A stretch of DNA of 6,440 nucleotides from assembly GCA_015484985.1 (NCBI GenBank), contig WFUL01000066.1, positions 1 to 6,440 on the forward strand, read 5' to 3'. Within the stretch, counting starts at the first letter, position 1. Each line of letters opens with the position of its first letter. Made by a program: the position numbers and the translations under genes. This DNA is from Anaerolineales bacterium. Lineage in GTDB: Bacteria; Chloroflexota; Anaerolineae; Anaerolineales; DRMV01. The notes beneath the pieces are model-generated. The model saw only the letters and a program-made list of their open reading frames with translations. It searched no databases and was not told the DNA's origin. Shown here one piece after another: positions 1 through 6,440 of this stretch.

Positions 1-1113
1 CCCCTCCAGGCCCGGCCTTATGTGTCCGACGAAGCGCCCCAGACACCTCCGTTCCTGCTCAAGGCGTGGGCAGGCTACCAGGGCCTCAAGGAGCCCGGCA
101 CCCGCACCTATGAAGTCCGCCTCCCCGGAGGGACGGCCTGGCTGTACGAGATCACCTGGTGTACCACTACCCGCGACCTGCTGGAGGACAACCGGGCGAA
201 AATCACCTGGCGCTTCTTCTGGGAGGGCCAGCCCGTTGAGATTCCCTTTGAAGAGCGGGTTCGGTCCTTCCCAAAACGAGAGCGCGTATGCCTCATCCGT
301 GAAGCCCTCCTTCAGTTCCCCGTGGTACCGGAGGAAACCACGGTCACCCTGGAAGAAGTCTGGGACTTCGCCGAGGACGTGGACGACGGTTGGGACGTGT
401 ATCCGGCAGGGGAATACCGGCATGTGTACAAATTGATCCTCCTTCCCGAGAACCCCCTGGTCTCCGAGACCACCGACTGCCGAAGGACCTGGACGGAGGT
501 CCTGGACCGGGTGACGCCTCTCATCTGCCAGCCTTCGGAACCCCTATGGGATTGGTGGCAAAACCGGGAAGAAGCGAACGACTACTGGGAGGGGGAATTT
601 TCGGTGCGCAAAGACCGACTGGTCATCCTGGCCACCGGGCGGCAAGGTTTCTCCTCCTGGCGTCTTTTCCCCTTTGCACCTTTGGACCAGTTCTTTTTCG
701 GCTTCTATTTCTACCAATTCAAAGGCTCCTACAAATCGGGCCACTTCGGTGGCATCCGCCTCTGGAACCCTGACGCCGATATCTACATCCGTTTCCACAT
801 CCATCCTGTCTTTCAGGTGCGTGGGTCCCTGGGGACTTCCTTCGGAGGATGGCATATTGACCGATGGTCTCCTGGGGAAAAACCCCGTTTGCTCAAGAAT
901 GGGCGAACTTCCGACCCCCAACAGGTCTCCGTGCCTATAGCCGTACTGAGCGATGGCAAGACCCTCCAATTCTTTGTGAAGCACCGACGGGTGTACCAAT
1001 TGAAACAGGCCGGCCCCTGGTTGGTCTATTTGAGCTTCGGCGCCCCTGCCGACCAAAAATTCATTTATGACTTTCTTCGGGTCTTCTTCGCCATTCCCCA
1101 AGGACAACCTTAG
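1..1113 (+). CDS. Hypothetical beta-rich protein, 5'-partial, possible ConA-like C-terminal domain
   Basis: The reading frame is open from the first base to a TAG at 1111-1113. A GTG at 22 could start a 363-residue protein, but no Shine-Dalgarno sequence precedes it and the frame continues upstream, so the true start is probably outside the window. I do not recognise the family. Counting from the GTG, residues about 20-145 form a strand-rich part that ends in a WDVYPAGEYRHVYKL stretch. Residues about 185-358 are rich in aromatic strands (YWEGEF, FFFGFYFYQF, DIYIRFHIHP, LQFFVKHRRVY) and end in YDFLRVFFAIP. Alternating aromatic/polar strands plus a conserved-looking FGGIRLWNP segment recall concanavalin A-like or LamG-type sandwich domains; this is inference from pattern only. 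No signal peptide can be judged because the N-terminus is missing. Codon use is less GC3-biased than in the next gene. A strong terminator follows within 51 bp, so this gene probably ends its transcription unit. Confidence 0.85.
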   Translation, partial: PLQARPYVSDEAPQTPPFLLKAWAGYQGLKEPGTRTYEVRLPGGTAWLYEITWCTTTRDLLEDNRAKITWRFFWEGQPVEIPFEERVRSFPKRERVCLIREALLQFPVVPEETTVTLEEVWDFAEDVDDGWDVYPAGEYRHVYKLILLPENPLVSETTDCRRTWTEVLDRVTPLICQPSEPLWDWWQNREEANDYWEGEFSVRKDRLVILATGRQGFSSWRLFPFAPLDQFFFGFYFYQFKGSYKSGHFGGIRLWNPDADIYIRFHIHPVFQVRGSLGTSFGGWHIDRWSPGEKPRLLKNGRTSDPQQVSVPIAVLSDGKTLQFFVKHRRVYQLKQAGPWLVYLSFGAPADQKFIYDFLRVFFAIPQGQP

Positions 1114-1163
1114 TGGGGAGAAAAGGCAGGGCATCTACGTCTGGCCATAGATTCTACGCTCCA

Positions 1164-1199
1164 GGTGGTGGACGGTCTCCCCGTCCACCACCGTTTTTT
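1164..1199 (+). terminator. Strong intrinsic terminator after the first gene
   Basis: A perfect 12-bp stem, GGTGGTGGACGG (1164-1175) with CCGTCCACCACC (1181-1192), closes a 5-nt TCTCC loop. It is followed by G and six T (1194-1199). This is a textbook Rho-independent terminator for rightward transcription. There is no T run on the other side, so it acts in one direction only. It separates the first gene from the acyl-CoA ligase gene. Confidence 0.93.
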
Positions 1200-1248
1200 C
1201 AACCTCTTCTGACTTATGAGGCCTGGACCGGACTTTGGACAGAAGGGT

Positions 1249-1277
1249 TTGCCTTCCCCAAAAAACTGGTCTACAAT
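1249..1277 (+). promoter_or_regulatory. Candidate sigma-70-type promoter of the acyl-CoA ligase gene
   Basis: TTGCCT (1249-1254, 4 of 6 matches to TTGACA) is separated by 17 bp from TACAAT (1272-1277, 5 of 6 matches to TATAAT). Transcription would begin near 1284, giving a leader of about 160 nt. The site lies just downstream of the terminator at 1164-1199, where a new promoter is needed. The evidence is consensus matching only. Confidence 0.45.
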
Positions 1278-1283
1278 CCCTTT

Positions 1284-1442
1284 GGACGCCGGTTGAACAC
1301 CATCCACGTGGGACGGCTTCCTTCCGGTCCCAACGCGCCCTGACCGGGGAACGTCACGGCTCCCTGCGGGCTTTGCATCATCGAAACCGCCACCACCAAC
1401 CACAACCAACACCCGAACCAACGACCCACAGGAGGTGCGGCC
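1284..1442 (+). other. Untranslated leader of the ligase gene: bulged hairpin, then G-poor stretch and RBS
   Basis: This is the non-coding part between the candidate start of transcription and the ATG at 1443. It contains a hairpin, TGGGAC (1309-1314) with GTCCCA (1327-1332), extended inward by GG/CC with one bulged G, and a CTTCCTT loop. Downstream, about 1388-1430 is almost free of G and T and rich in CAACC/ACCAAC units, so the transcript there should be unstructured. The ribosome-binding sequence AGGAGGTG lies at 1430-1437, five bases before the ATG. I recognise no known riboswitch or T-box. The boundaries depend on the promoter call. Confidence 0.4.
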
Positions 1443-3401
<1,959 letters not shown>

Positions 3402-3402
3402 T

Positions 3403-3963
3403 TCACTTCACCTTGAACAACAACTCCACCAGATACCCTGGTGGCTGGCGGTGTTCCCGCACCACCACGGCGAAGAAGGCGTTCCCCCGTTGCCATACCT
3501 GGACCTGGGCGTCCTGGGGGAAGGCGGCCAGGGAGGCCATGGTTTCCGGCGGGACCCGGACCCATCCCTGGGGCGCCAGCCAGTCCGCGTACAGGCCGAA
3601 GATGTCCTCGGGGGACATCTGGGTGACGAAGGCCATGTCCACGCCTTCGACCACGGGCATCATCTGGGCATCGGGGGGCTGGGGCACTTCCTGCTCCCAA
3701 AAGGCCCTGTCCCCTTCCCATGAGGGCGGTGCGGACGTACGCCCCACGGACCGGGAAGGCGTTTGAGGGCTCGGCGTTGACGATGGAGAGGGCACCTGGG
3801 CAGACGAAGAGGGGACGGGCTGAGGGGACACCGGAGACGGGGTCGCACCGGTAGCCAGCTGTCCCGCCCCCCATCGACACGATAGAAGGAGGGCCCAGAC
3901 CAGACCGAGCCCACCAAGGGCCATACGCCCCCGATACCCCATCCAAAGGTGAAAGAACACCAT
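3403..3963 (-). CDS. Probable lipoprotein of unknown function with a Ser/Pro linker
   Basis: This gene encodes a 186-residue protein. The N-terminus has Arg residues (R11, R13), then a hydrophobic run (ALGGLGLVWALLL) ending in LLSC with Cys29. This is a plausible lipobox, although Leu at the second position is not ideal. Cleavage there would leave a lipid-anchored extracytoplasmic protein. Residues about 38-82 form a Ser/Pro/Thr-rich, low-complexity tether. Residues about 90-186 look folded (SPEDIFGLYADWLAPQGWVRVP, VQVWQRGNAFFAVVVRE, GYLVELLFKVK), in an alpha/beta pattern. I do not recognise the family. The ATG at 3963 is supported by AAGAGGT six bases upstream on the minus strand; internal ATGs at codons 8 and 14 would give shorter signal peptides but lack such a site. 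The stop TGA is one base from the ligase stop. Upstream lies the divergent control region shared with the Crp/Fnr gene, including a good CRP-like site. Confidence 0.85.
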   Translation of the reverse strand: MVFFHLWMGYRGRMALGGLGLVWALLLSCRWGAGQLATGATPSPVSPQPVPSSSAQVPSPSSTPSPQTPSRSVGRTSAPPSWEGDRAFWEQEVPQPPDAQMMPVVEGVDMAFVTQMSPEDIFGLYADWLAPQGWVRVPPETMASLAAFPQDAQVQVWQRGNAFFAVVVREHRQPPGYLVELLFKVK

Positions 3964-4030
3964 CGCATACCTCTTGAAGATAAGGTGGTATGCTTCAGCC
4001 TACCCCGCCCCGGTCAGGAAAACGTCGGGA

Positions 4031-4046
4031 TGCGAAATCCATCACA
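4031..4046. promoter_or_regulatory. CRP-like operator upstream of the lipoprotein gene
   Basis: TGCGA-N6-TCACA matches the CRP consensus TGTGA-N6-TCACA at 9 of 10 defined positions, and the flanking A and T extend the symmetry. Its centre (4038.5) is 75 bp upstream of the lipoprotein start codon. A candidate minus-strand -10 at 4074-4079 would place the site downstream of that start of transcription, which would fit repression; another promoter is possible. The likely ligand is the Crp/Fnr protein encoded 360 bp away, by inference. Confidence 0.5.
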
Positions 4047-4073
4047 TACACAATCGCAGCACGTTCGCAGGGC

Positions 4074-4079
4074 ATAATA
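4074..4079 (-). promoter_or_regulatory. Candidate -10 element of the lipoprotein gene
   Basis: Read on the minus strand this is TATTAT, 5 of 6 matches to TATAAT. No good -35 lies at 16-18 bp, so the call is weak. Transcription would begin near 4067 and read through the CRP-like palindrome at 4031-4046. Confidence 0.25.
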
Positions 4080-4212
4080 CCAACTCTTCTGCAAGGTGAA
4101 ACATTGGAGCGAAATTCGACGCAAAAGGCGACCCGCCGCTCCATGTAGATTATGGAAAGGTTCCTATACTTTCGCATAGGTCTCTTCGGGTACAGGGCCG
4201 CAGAAAACAGCT

Positions 4213-4236
4213 GACGGCCGTCGGCCGACCGCCGTC
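4213..4236. repeat. GC-rich inverted repeat with nested palindromes
   Basis: GACGGCCGTCGG (4213-4224) is followed directly by its reverse complement with one mismatch (to 4236). Within it lie two overlapping perfect 10-bp palindromes, 4213-4222 and 4220-4229. The 9-mer GCCGTCGGC occurs twice in direct orientation, at 4217-4225 and 4231-4239. It lies between divergent genes, with TTTT 7 bp to the right (4243-4246) and AAAA to the left (4204-4207). It could therefore be a two-way terminator, an operator, or the end of a short RNA. Confidence 0.7.
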
Positions 4237-4311
4237 GGCGAATTTTGGTCCCGTGCCCGATGAGGGCTACAGTGCCATTGTCCTACCTCACGGGAGAATT
4301 GGCATAACACA

Positions 4312-4332
4312 TGTCACACTGAATACGTGACA
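4312..4332. repeat. Everted inverted repeat TGTCAC-N9-GTGACA
   Basis: The half-sites TGTCAC (4312-4317) and GTGACA (4327-4332) are perfect reverse complements around a 9-bp spacer. The order is inside-out relative to normal CRP sites. The right arm also forms the left half of the CRP-like site at 4326-4341, so one of the two readings may be incidental. Confidence 0.6.
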
Positions 4333-4341
4333 AAACTCATA
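4326..4341. promoter_or_regulatory. CRP-like operator just upstream of the Crp/Fnr gene promoter
   Basis: CGTGA-N6-TCATA matches TGTGA-N6-TCACA at 8 of 10 positions. Its centre (4333.5) is about 44 bp upstream of the start of transcription predicted from the extended -10 at 4363-4371. That is close to the -41.5 position typical of activator sites overlapping the -35 region, and the promoter has no recognisable -35. Autoactivation by the encoded Crp/Fnr protein is a natural inference. A separate perfect half-site TGTGA lies at 4355-4359. Confidence 0.45.
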
Positions 4342-4362
4342 TCCCGTTAGGTTGTGTGAACT

Positions 4363-4371
4363 TGATATACT
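4363..4371 (+). promoter_or_regulatory. Extended -10 promoter of the Crp/Fnr gene
   Basis: TGATATACT fits the extended -10 pattern TGnTATAAT with one mismatch. No TTGACA-like -35 lies at 16-18 bp (CCCGTT at 4343-4348), which agrees with an extended -10 or activator-dependent promoter. Transcription would start near 4378, 27 nt before the ATG at 4405. Confidence 0.6.
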
Positions 4372-4393
4372 GAGGGAGCAAGTTCTGTGCGAT

Positions 4394-4400
4394 GGGAGGG
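4394..4400 (+). promoter_or_regulatory. Ribosome-binding site that favours the ATG at 4405
   Basis: GGGAGGG lies 4 bases before ATG 4405. It is inside the frame that would start at GTG 4387, whose own leader would be only about 9 nt from the predicted start of transcription. ATG 4405 is therefore preferred. Confidence 0.6.
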
Positions 4401-4404
4401 AACC

Positions 4405-5151
4405 ATGGCCAACGAGGTGGTGTTACAGGTTCTGAAGCGAGAAGGCAACGGACATCAAGAGGCCTCCCCACAAGGCGCCTCGGTGACGGAACGCCTGGAT
4501 TTGGTACGGCGGGCCCTGGAGGACATCTTCTGCTTACGGCACATCGGCCGGGACGAAATTCTCTTCCGGCAAGGGGAACCGGCCAAGCACATTTACTACA
4601 TCCTGCGGGGACGCATTGTGCTGGAACGGGCCGACGAACACGGCCATTCCAGCATTCTCTGCATGCGCAAAGCGGGGGATTTCCTGTGCCCCCTGTCCCT
4701 GTTTGACGCCTCCGGCCTGCACATCGGGACGGCCCGGGCCCTGGAGCCCAGCATCGTGCTGATTGCCCCCAAGGAACGCTTCGTGGAAGCCTATCAAAGC
4801 TATCCCGTCCTGTGGGAATGGGCCCACCGACAGTGCTTCATGCAAATTCACGGTCTCATGGACCGCCTGAACATGGCCCTGCACCACACGGTGGAGGAAC
4901 GGCTGGCCTGGCTGCTGTGGCGGGAAGCCCAACAATGGGGAGCGAACGATAAAAACGAGGCCATGGAAATCCATCTGACCCAACAGGAACTGGCCGCCTG
5001 GATTGGCGCGACCCGGGAGACGGTCTCCCGCATCCTGCAGCGCTGGAAGCAGAAGGGATGGATTCAGGTGCGCCGCGGTCGCCTCATCGTCCTCCAACCC
5101 CAGGCGCTGAAAGACCTGGTGGACCGAAAAGGTGAAGGGGCGGAAGAGTGA
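4405..5151 (+). CDS. Crp/Fnr-family transcriptional regulator, effector unknown
   Basis: This gene encodes 248 residues from ATG 4405 (254 if GTG 4387 is used); residue numbers here count from 4405. Residues about 40-130 form the cyclic-nucleotide-binding-type beta barrel (ILFRQGEPAKHIYYILRGRI, MRKAGDFLCPLSLF). Residues about 135-165 match the dimerisation helix, and residues about 188-240 the winged helix-turn-helix, with TRETVSRIL as recognition helix. The Arg, Glu and Arg in that helix correspond to CRP Arg180, Glu181 and Arg185, so a GTGA-type half-site is expected. The cAMP pocket signature is absent: where CRP has GEL this protein has CPL (C95, P96), and the Arg-Ser pair is not seen. 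The N-terminal cysteine cluster of FNR is also missing; cysteines are scattered at 43, 86, 95 and 144. The signal could be redox, a gas, or another small molecule, but this is open. CRP-like sites in its own upstream region suggest autoregulation. A hairpin terminator follows 39 bp after the stop. Confidence 0.96.
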   Translation: MANEVVLQVLKREGNGHQEASPQGASVTERLDLVRRALEDIFCLRHIGRDEILFRQGEPAKHIYYILRGRIVLERADEHGHSSILCMRKAGDFLCPLSLFDASGLHIGTARALEPSIVLIAPKERFVEAYQSYPVLWEWAHRQCFMQIHGLMDRLNMALHHTVEERLAWLLWREAQQWGANDKNEAMEIHLTQQELAAWIGATRETVSRILQRWKQKGWIQVRRGRLIVLQPQALKDLVDRKGEGAEE

Positions 5152-5189
5152 GGGAAACAGAAGCGTCATCACAGGGTGAGACGTAAACG

Positions 5190-5222
5190 CCAGGCGCCCG
5201 GCCCATTCGACCGGGCGCCTGG
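5190..5222. terminator. Hairpin terminator between converging genes, possibly bidirectional
   Basis: A perfect 12-bp stem, CCAGGCGCCCGG (5190-5201) with CCGGGCGCCTGG (5211-5222), closes a 9-nt loop. The T tracts are short: GGTTTC to the right and, read leftward, GCGTTTACG. The position between the ends of the Crp/Fnr gene (5151) and the leftward rhodanese gene (5268) suggests it serves both. The very stable GC stem makes up for the poor T runs. Confidence 0.82.
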
Positions 5223-5267
5223 TGGTTTCGGGATCAGCACATCCCGGCTTTTTGGAAGGTCCGGCCC

Positions 5268-5693
5268 TCAAGGAGCCACAATGGGGAGATTGGCCTGCAC
5301 CCAGGCCAGGATGCCACCCTGCAATTCATACACTTCTTGGAAGCCCAACTTACGCATAATGGGCAGGGCCTGTCCGCTGCGGTTCCCGCTACGGCAGTAC
5401 ACCAAGTAGGTCTTGGTCTTGTCCAACTGGTCCAGCTGCTGGGCAAAATCCGGCGCATAGAAGTCGATGTTGATGGCGCCAGGGAGATGTCCCGCCTGAA
5501 ATTCCTGAGGCGTACGGATGTCCAGGACCACAAAATTCGGGTCGTCCTGACGTGCTTGCAAGAGCTCGTACGCGTCCTGCGGCGAGACCCGCTGAATGCG
5601 GGTCTGGGACGACGAGCCCCCACATCCCCCCAGGACCAGACCACCGACGAGCACCAACCCACCCAGAAGCGCGAACCACCATCTTCGATGCAT
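5268..5693 (-). CDS. Lipid-anchored single-domain rhodanese-like protein
   Basis: This gene encodes 141 residues. The N-terminus has MHRR, a hydrophobic stretch and the lipobox VLGGC with Cys24. It should therefore be a lipoprotein facing outward from the cytoplasmic membrane. Residues about 33-138 are one complete rhodanese domain: VSPQDAYELL, VVLDIRTPQEFQAGHLPGAINID, then the active-site loop YCRSGNRSG with catalytic Cys100, and the closing QGGILAW. Rhodaneses carry a persulfide sulfur on this Cys and pass it to thiophilic acceptors; the physiological acceptor here is unknown. A six-residue CRSGNR loop fits sulfur rather than arsenate or phosphate chemistry. The ATG at 5693 has AGGAGG seven bases upstream, and a good promoter lies at 5752-5780. 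The gene is single and convergent with the Crp/Fnr gene, with the terminator at 5190-5222 between them. No thioredoxin or sulfur-oxidation partner is visible in the window. Confidence 0.96.
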   Translation of the reverse strand: MHRRWWFALLGGLVLVGGLVLGGCGGSSSQTRIQRVSPQDAYELLQARQDDPNFVVLDIRTPQEFQAGHLPGAINIDFYAPDFAQQLDQLDKTKTYLVYCRSGNRSGQALPIMRKLGFQEVYELQGGILAWVQANLPIVAP

Positions 5694-5751
5694 CGCACAT
5701 CCTCCTTCGCGTCACGAAATGCTCCATGCGGCTACGACTTTCCGAAGGCCC

Positions 5752-5780
5752 TTTATACTGGATGGTGGAACGAATGACAA
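5752..5780 (-). promoter_or_regulatory. Sigma-70-type promoter of the rhodanese gene
   Basis: Read on the minus strand, TTGTCA (5780-5775, 5 of 6) is followed after exactly 17 bp by TATAAA (5757-5752, 5 of 6). This is the best -35/-10 pair in the window. Transcription should begin near 5745, about 50 nt before the ATG at 5693. Confidence 0.75.
5754..5759 (+). promoter_or_regulatory. Candidate -10 element of the methyltransferase gene
   Basis: TATACT matches TATAAT at 5 of 6 positions and overlaps the minus-strand -10 at 5752-5757 by four bases. No good -35 is found at 16-18 bp. Transcription would begin near 5766, about 31 nt before GTG 5797. Confidence 0.4.
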
Positions 5781-5785
5781 GTGGC

Positions 5786-5791
5786 AGGGAG
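5786..5791 (+). promoter_or_regulatory. Ribosome-binding site that favours GTG 5797
   Basis: AGGGAG lies 5 bases before GTG 5797. It supports this start over the in-frame ATG at 5596, which would run antisense through the start of the rhodanese gene. Confidence 0.6.
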
Positions 5792-5796
5792 CGGAC

Positions 5797-6363
5797 GTGT
5801 CAAAACAGGACCCTCGGTCCCCTCAAGTGAAATGGAACCGCCTTTACGCCCAGGGGAGGCGGTCACGCTTGCATCCCACCCTGGTGCAGTATCTCCCCTG
5901 GGCTTCTGTAGGACGCGCCCTGGACATCGCCTGCGGCACGGGAGAGAACGCCCTGTACCTGGCCCAGCAGGGGTTCCACGTGGACGCGCTGGACATCTCC
6001 GAAGTCGCCCTCCGTCAGGCCCAACGGCAGGCGCGAGCCCGCGGGCTCCCGGTGCACTTCATCGTGTGTGACGCGGTCACCTTCTCCTATCCCCCCAACA
6101 CGTATGACCTGGTGCTCAACTTCTACTTCCTGGAACGACGCATCTTTCCGCTTATCGCCCGAACCTTAAAACCGGGGGGACTGCTCATCTTCGAAACCTT
6201 CAACTGGCGCCACCGTCAGGTGCGACCCGAGGCCAATCCCGCGCATCTCCTGCGCCCGGGGGAATTGGGGCAGGCCTTTACCGACTTAGGGTTTCACATC
6301 CTCACCCACAAGGAAGAGGACAATCGAACCACCCTGGTGGCCCGTAAACCCAAGGCCCCGTAG
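5797..6363 (+). CDS. Class I SAM-dependent methyltransferase, small, TehB/UbiE-like
   Basis: This gene encodes 188 residues from GTG 5797. It is a single Rossmann-type methyltransferase domain that should bind S-adenosylmethionine in the cytoplasm. Motif I is ALDIACGTGENALYLA (41-56). The acidic residue for the ribose is D65 or D63 in HVDALDIS, motif III is CDAVTFSYPPNTYDLV (91-106), and LKPGGLLIFETF (124-135) is the usual strand after the catalytic face. The N-terminal KWNRLYAQG resembles the entry helix of TehB-type and related small-molecule methyltransferases. The substrate cannot be read from sequence; thiol, tellurite/selenite or metabolite methylation are all possible. The start is chosen by AGGGAG at 5786-5791; the longer frame from 5596 translates to Pro/Arg-rich antisense of the rhodanese gene. 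The gene is divergent from the rhodanese gene, sharing about 100 bp of control DNA. This pairing allows a link to sulfur or chalcogen chemistry, but only weakly. Confidence 0.93.
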   Translation: MSKQDPRSPQVKWNRLYAQGRRSRLHPTLVQYLPWASVGRALDIACGTGENALYLAQQGFHVDALDISEVALRQAQRQARARGLPVHFIVCDAVTFSYPPNTYDLVLNFYFLERRIFPLIARTLKPGGLLIFETFNWRHRQVRPEANPAHLLRPGELGQAFTDLGFHILTHKEEDNRTTLVARKPKAP

Positions 6364-6377
6364 CCCTCCCGGGGTTT
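6356..6377 (+). terminator. Weak possible terminator overlapping the methyltransferase stop
   Basis: CCCCG (6356-6360) can pair with CGGGG (6370-6374) around a 9-nt loop that contains the TAG, followed by only three T. It is a short stem and poor T tract, so this is a low-confidence call. Confidence 0.25.
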
Positions 6378-6440
6378 GGACAGGACTTTGGTGACGCTTG
6401 GTCCATATGGGTCCATAGCACCATCCCTCATGTTCCCTGA

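Larger units (their letters stand above)
3964..4404. other. Divergent intergenic control region between the lipoprotein and Crp/Fnr genes
   Basis: About 440 bp without a convincing gene, less GC-rich than the flanking coding DNA. It holds, in order: the minus-strand RBS of the lipoprotein gene, a CRP-like palindrome (4031-4046), a candidate minus-strand -10 TATTAT (4074-4079, weak -35), a lone TATACT (4165-4170), a GC-rich 24-bp inverted repeat (4213-4236), an everted TGTCAC/GTGACA repeat overlapping a second CRP-like site (4312-4341), and an extended -10 promoter (4363-4371). The 60-codon open frame at 3995-4177 (-) has no family features and is probably chance. Confidence 0.7.

Noticed and set aside
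1113..1343. 76-codon plus-strand frame between the first gene and the ligase
   Set aside because: It runs through the strong terminator at 1164-1199 and the candidate promoter, and has no features.
3443..3475. Hairpin just after the ligase stop as a rightward terminator
   Set aside because: TGGCGGTG can pair imperfectly with CACCACCA, but no T tract follows and the region encodes the lipoprotein C-terminus.
3995..4177. 60-codon minus-strand frame in the control region
   Set aside because: No ribosome-binding sequence that I trust, no recognisable features, and it crosses the candidate -10 and the CRP-like site.
4163..4180. CCTATAC/GCATAGG small hairpin
   Set aside because: Only five outer pairs, a mismatch and one inner pair, with no T tract; likely chance.
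4387..4404. GTG 4387 as the start of the Crp/Fnr gene
   Set aside because: It would leave about 9 nt of leader from the predicted start of transcription. ATG 4405 has GGGAGGG directly upstream. It remains possible and adds only six residues.
4534..5271. 245-codon open frame on the minus strand
   Set aside because: Antisense to the Crp/Fnr gene, whose domains are unmistakable. It also reads through the terminator hairpin.
5596..5796. N-terminal extension of the methyltransferase to ATG 5596
   Set aside because: The extra 67 residues are Pro/Arg/His-rich antisense of the rhodanese signal region and include the rhodanese promoter. GTG 5797 has a good ribosome-binding site.

Overview
The window is a GC-rich chromosomal stretch from a bacterium with six protein genes and several readable control signals. 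Codon choice favours G and C, and the proteins are rich in Arg, Trp, Pro and Glu. With the Ser/Pro/Thr-linker lipoproteins, this recalls Chloroflexota (Anaerolineae-type, possibly thermophilic). That placement is an impression from protein style, not a proof. I see no tRNA, rRNA, CRISPR array, insertion sequence or phage gene.

Layout: (1) 1-1113 (+), the 3' part of an unrecognised beta-rich protein whose beginning lies outside the window, followed by a strong intrinsic terminator at 1164-1199. (2) 1443-3401 (+), a 652-residue acetyl-CoA-synthetase-like acyl-CoA ligase with its own candidate promoter and a leader of about 160 nt. (3) 3403-3963 (-), a probable lipoprotein of unknown function, converging on the ligase gene with one base between the two stop codons. 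(4) 3964-4404, a divergent control region of about 440 bp with two CRP-like palindromes, a 24-bp GC-rich inverted repeat and an extended -10 promoter. (5) 4405-5151 (+), a Crp/Fnr-family regulator that lacks the cAMP-binding signature. (6) 5190-5222, a hairpin terminator between converging genes. (7) 5268-5693 (-), a lipid-anchored single-domain rhodanese. (8) 5797-6363 (+), a small SAM-dependent methyltransferase, divergent from the rhodanese gene, with overlapping -10 elements between them.

The genes do not form one obvious operon; each appears to have its own promoter or terminator. The clearest functional link is in region 4: one CRP-like site lies just upstream of the regulator's own promoter, and a better one lies upstream of the divergent lipoprotein gene. 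This suggests local autoregulation and control of the lipoprotein gene.

The most notable protein-level point is the ligase. By eye it has full Acs architecture, but all four residues that line the acetate pocket in characterised Acs are replaced, and the PX4GK acetylation motif is altered. It is therefore probably not a plain acetate enzyme. I find no clear evidence of a new multi-gene system.
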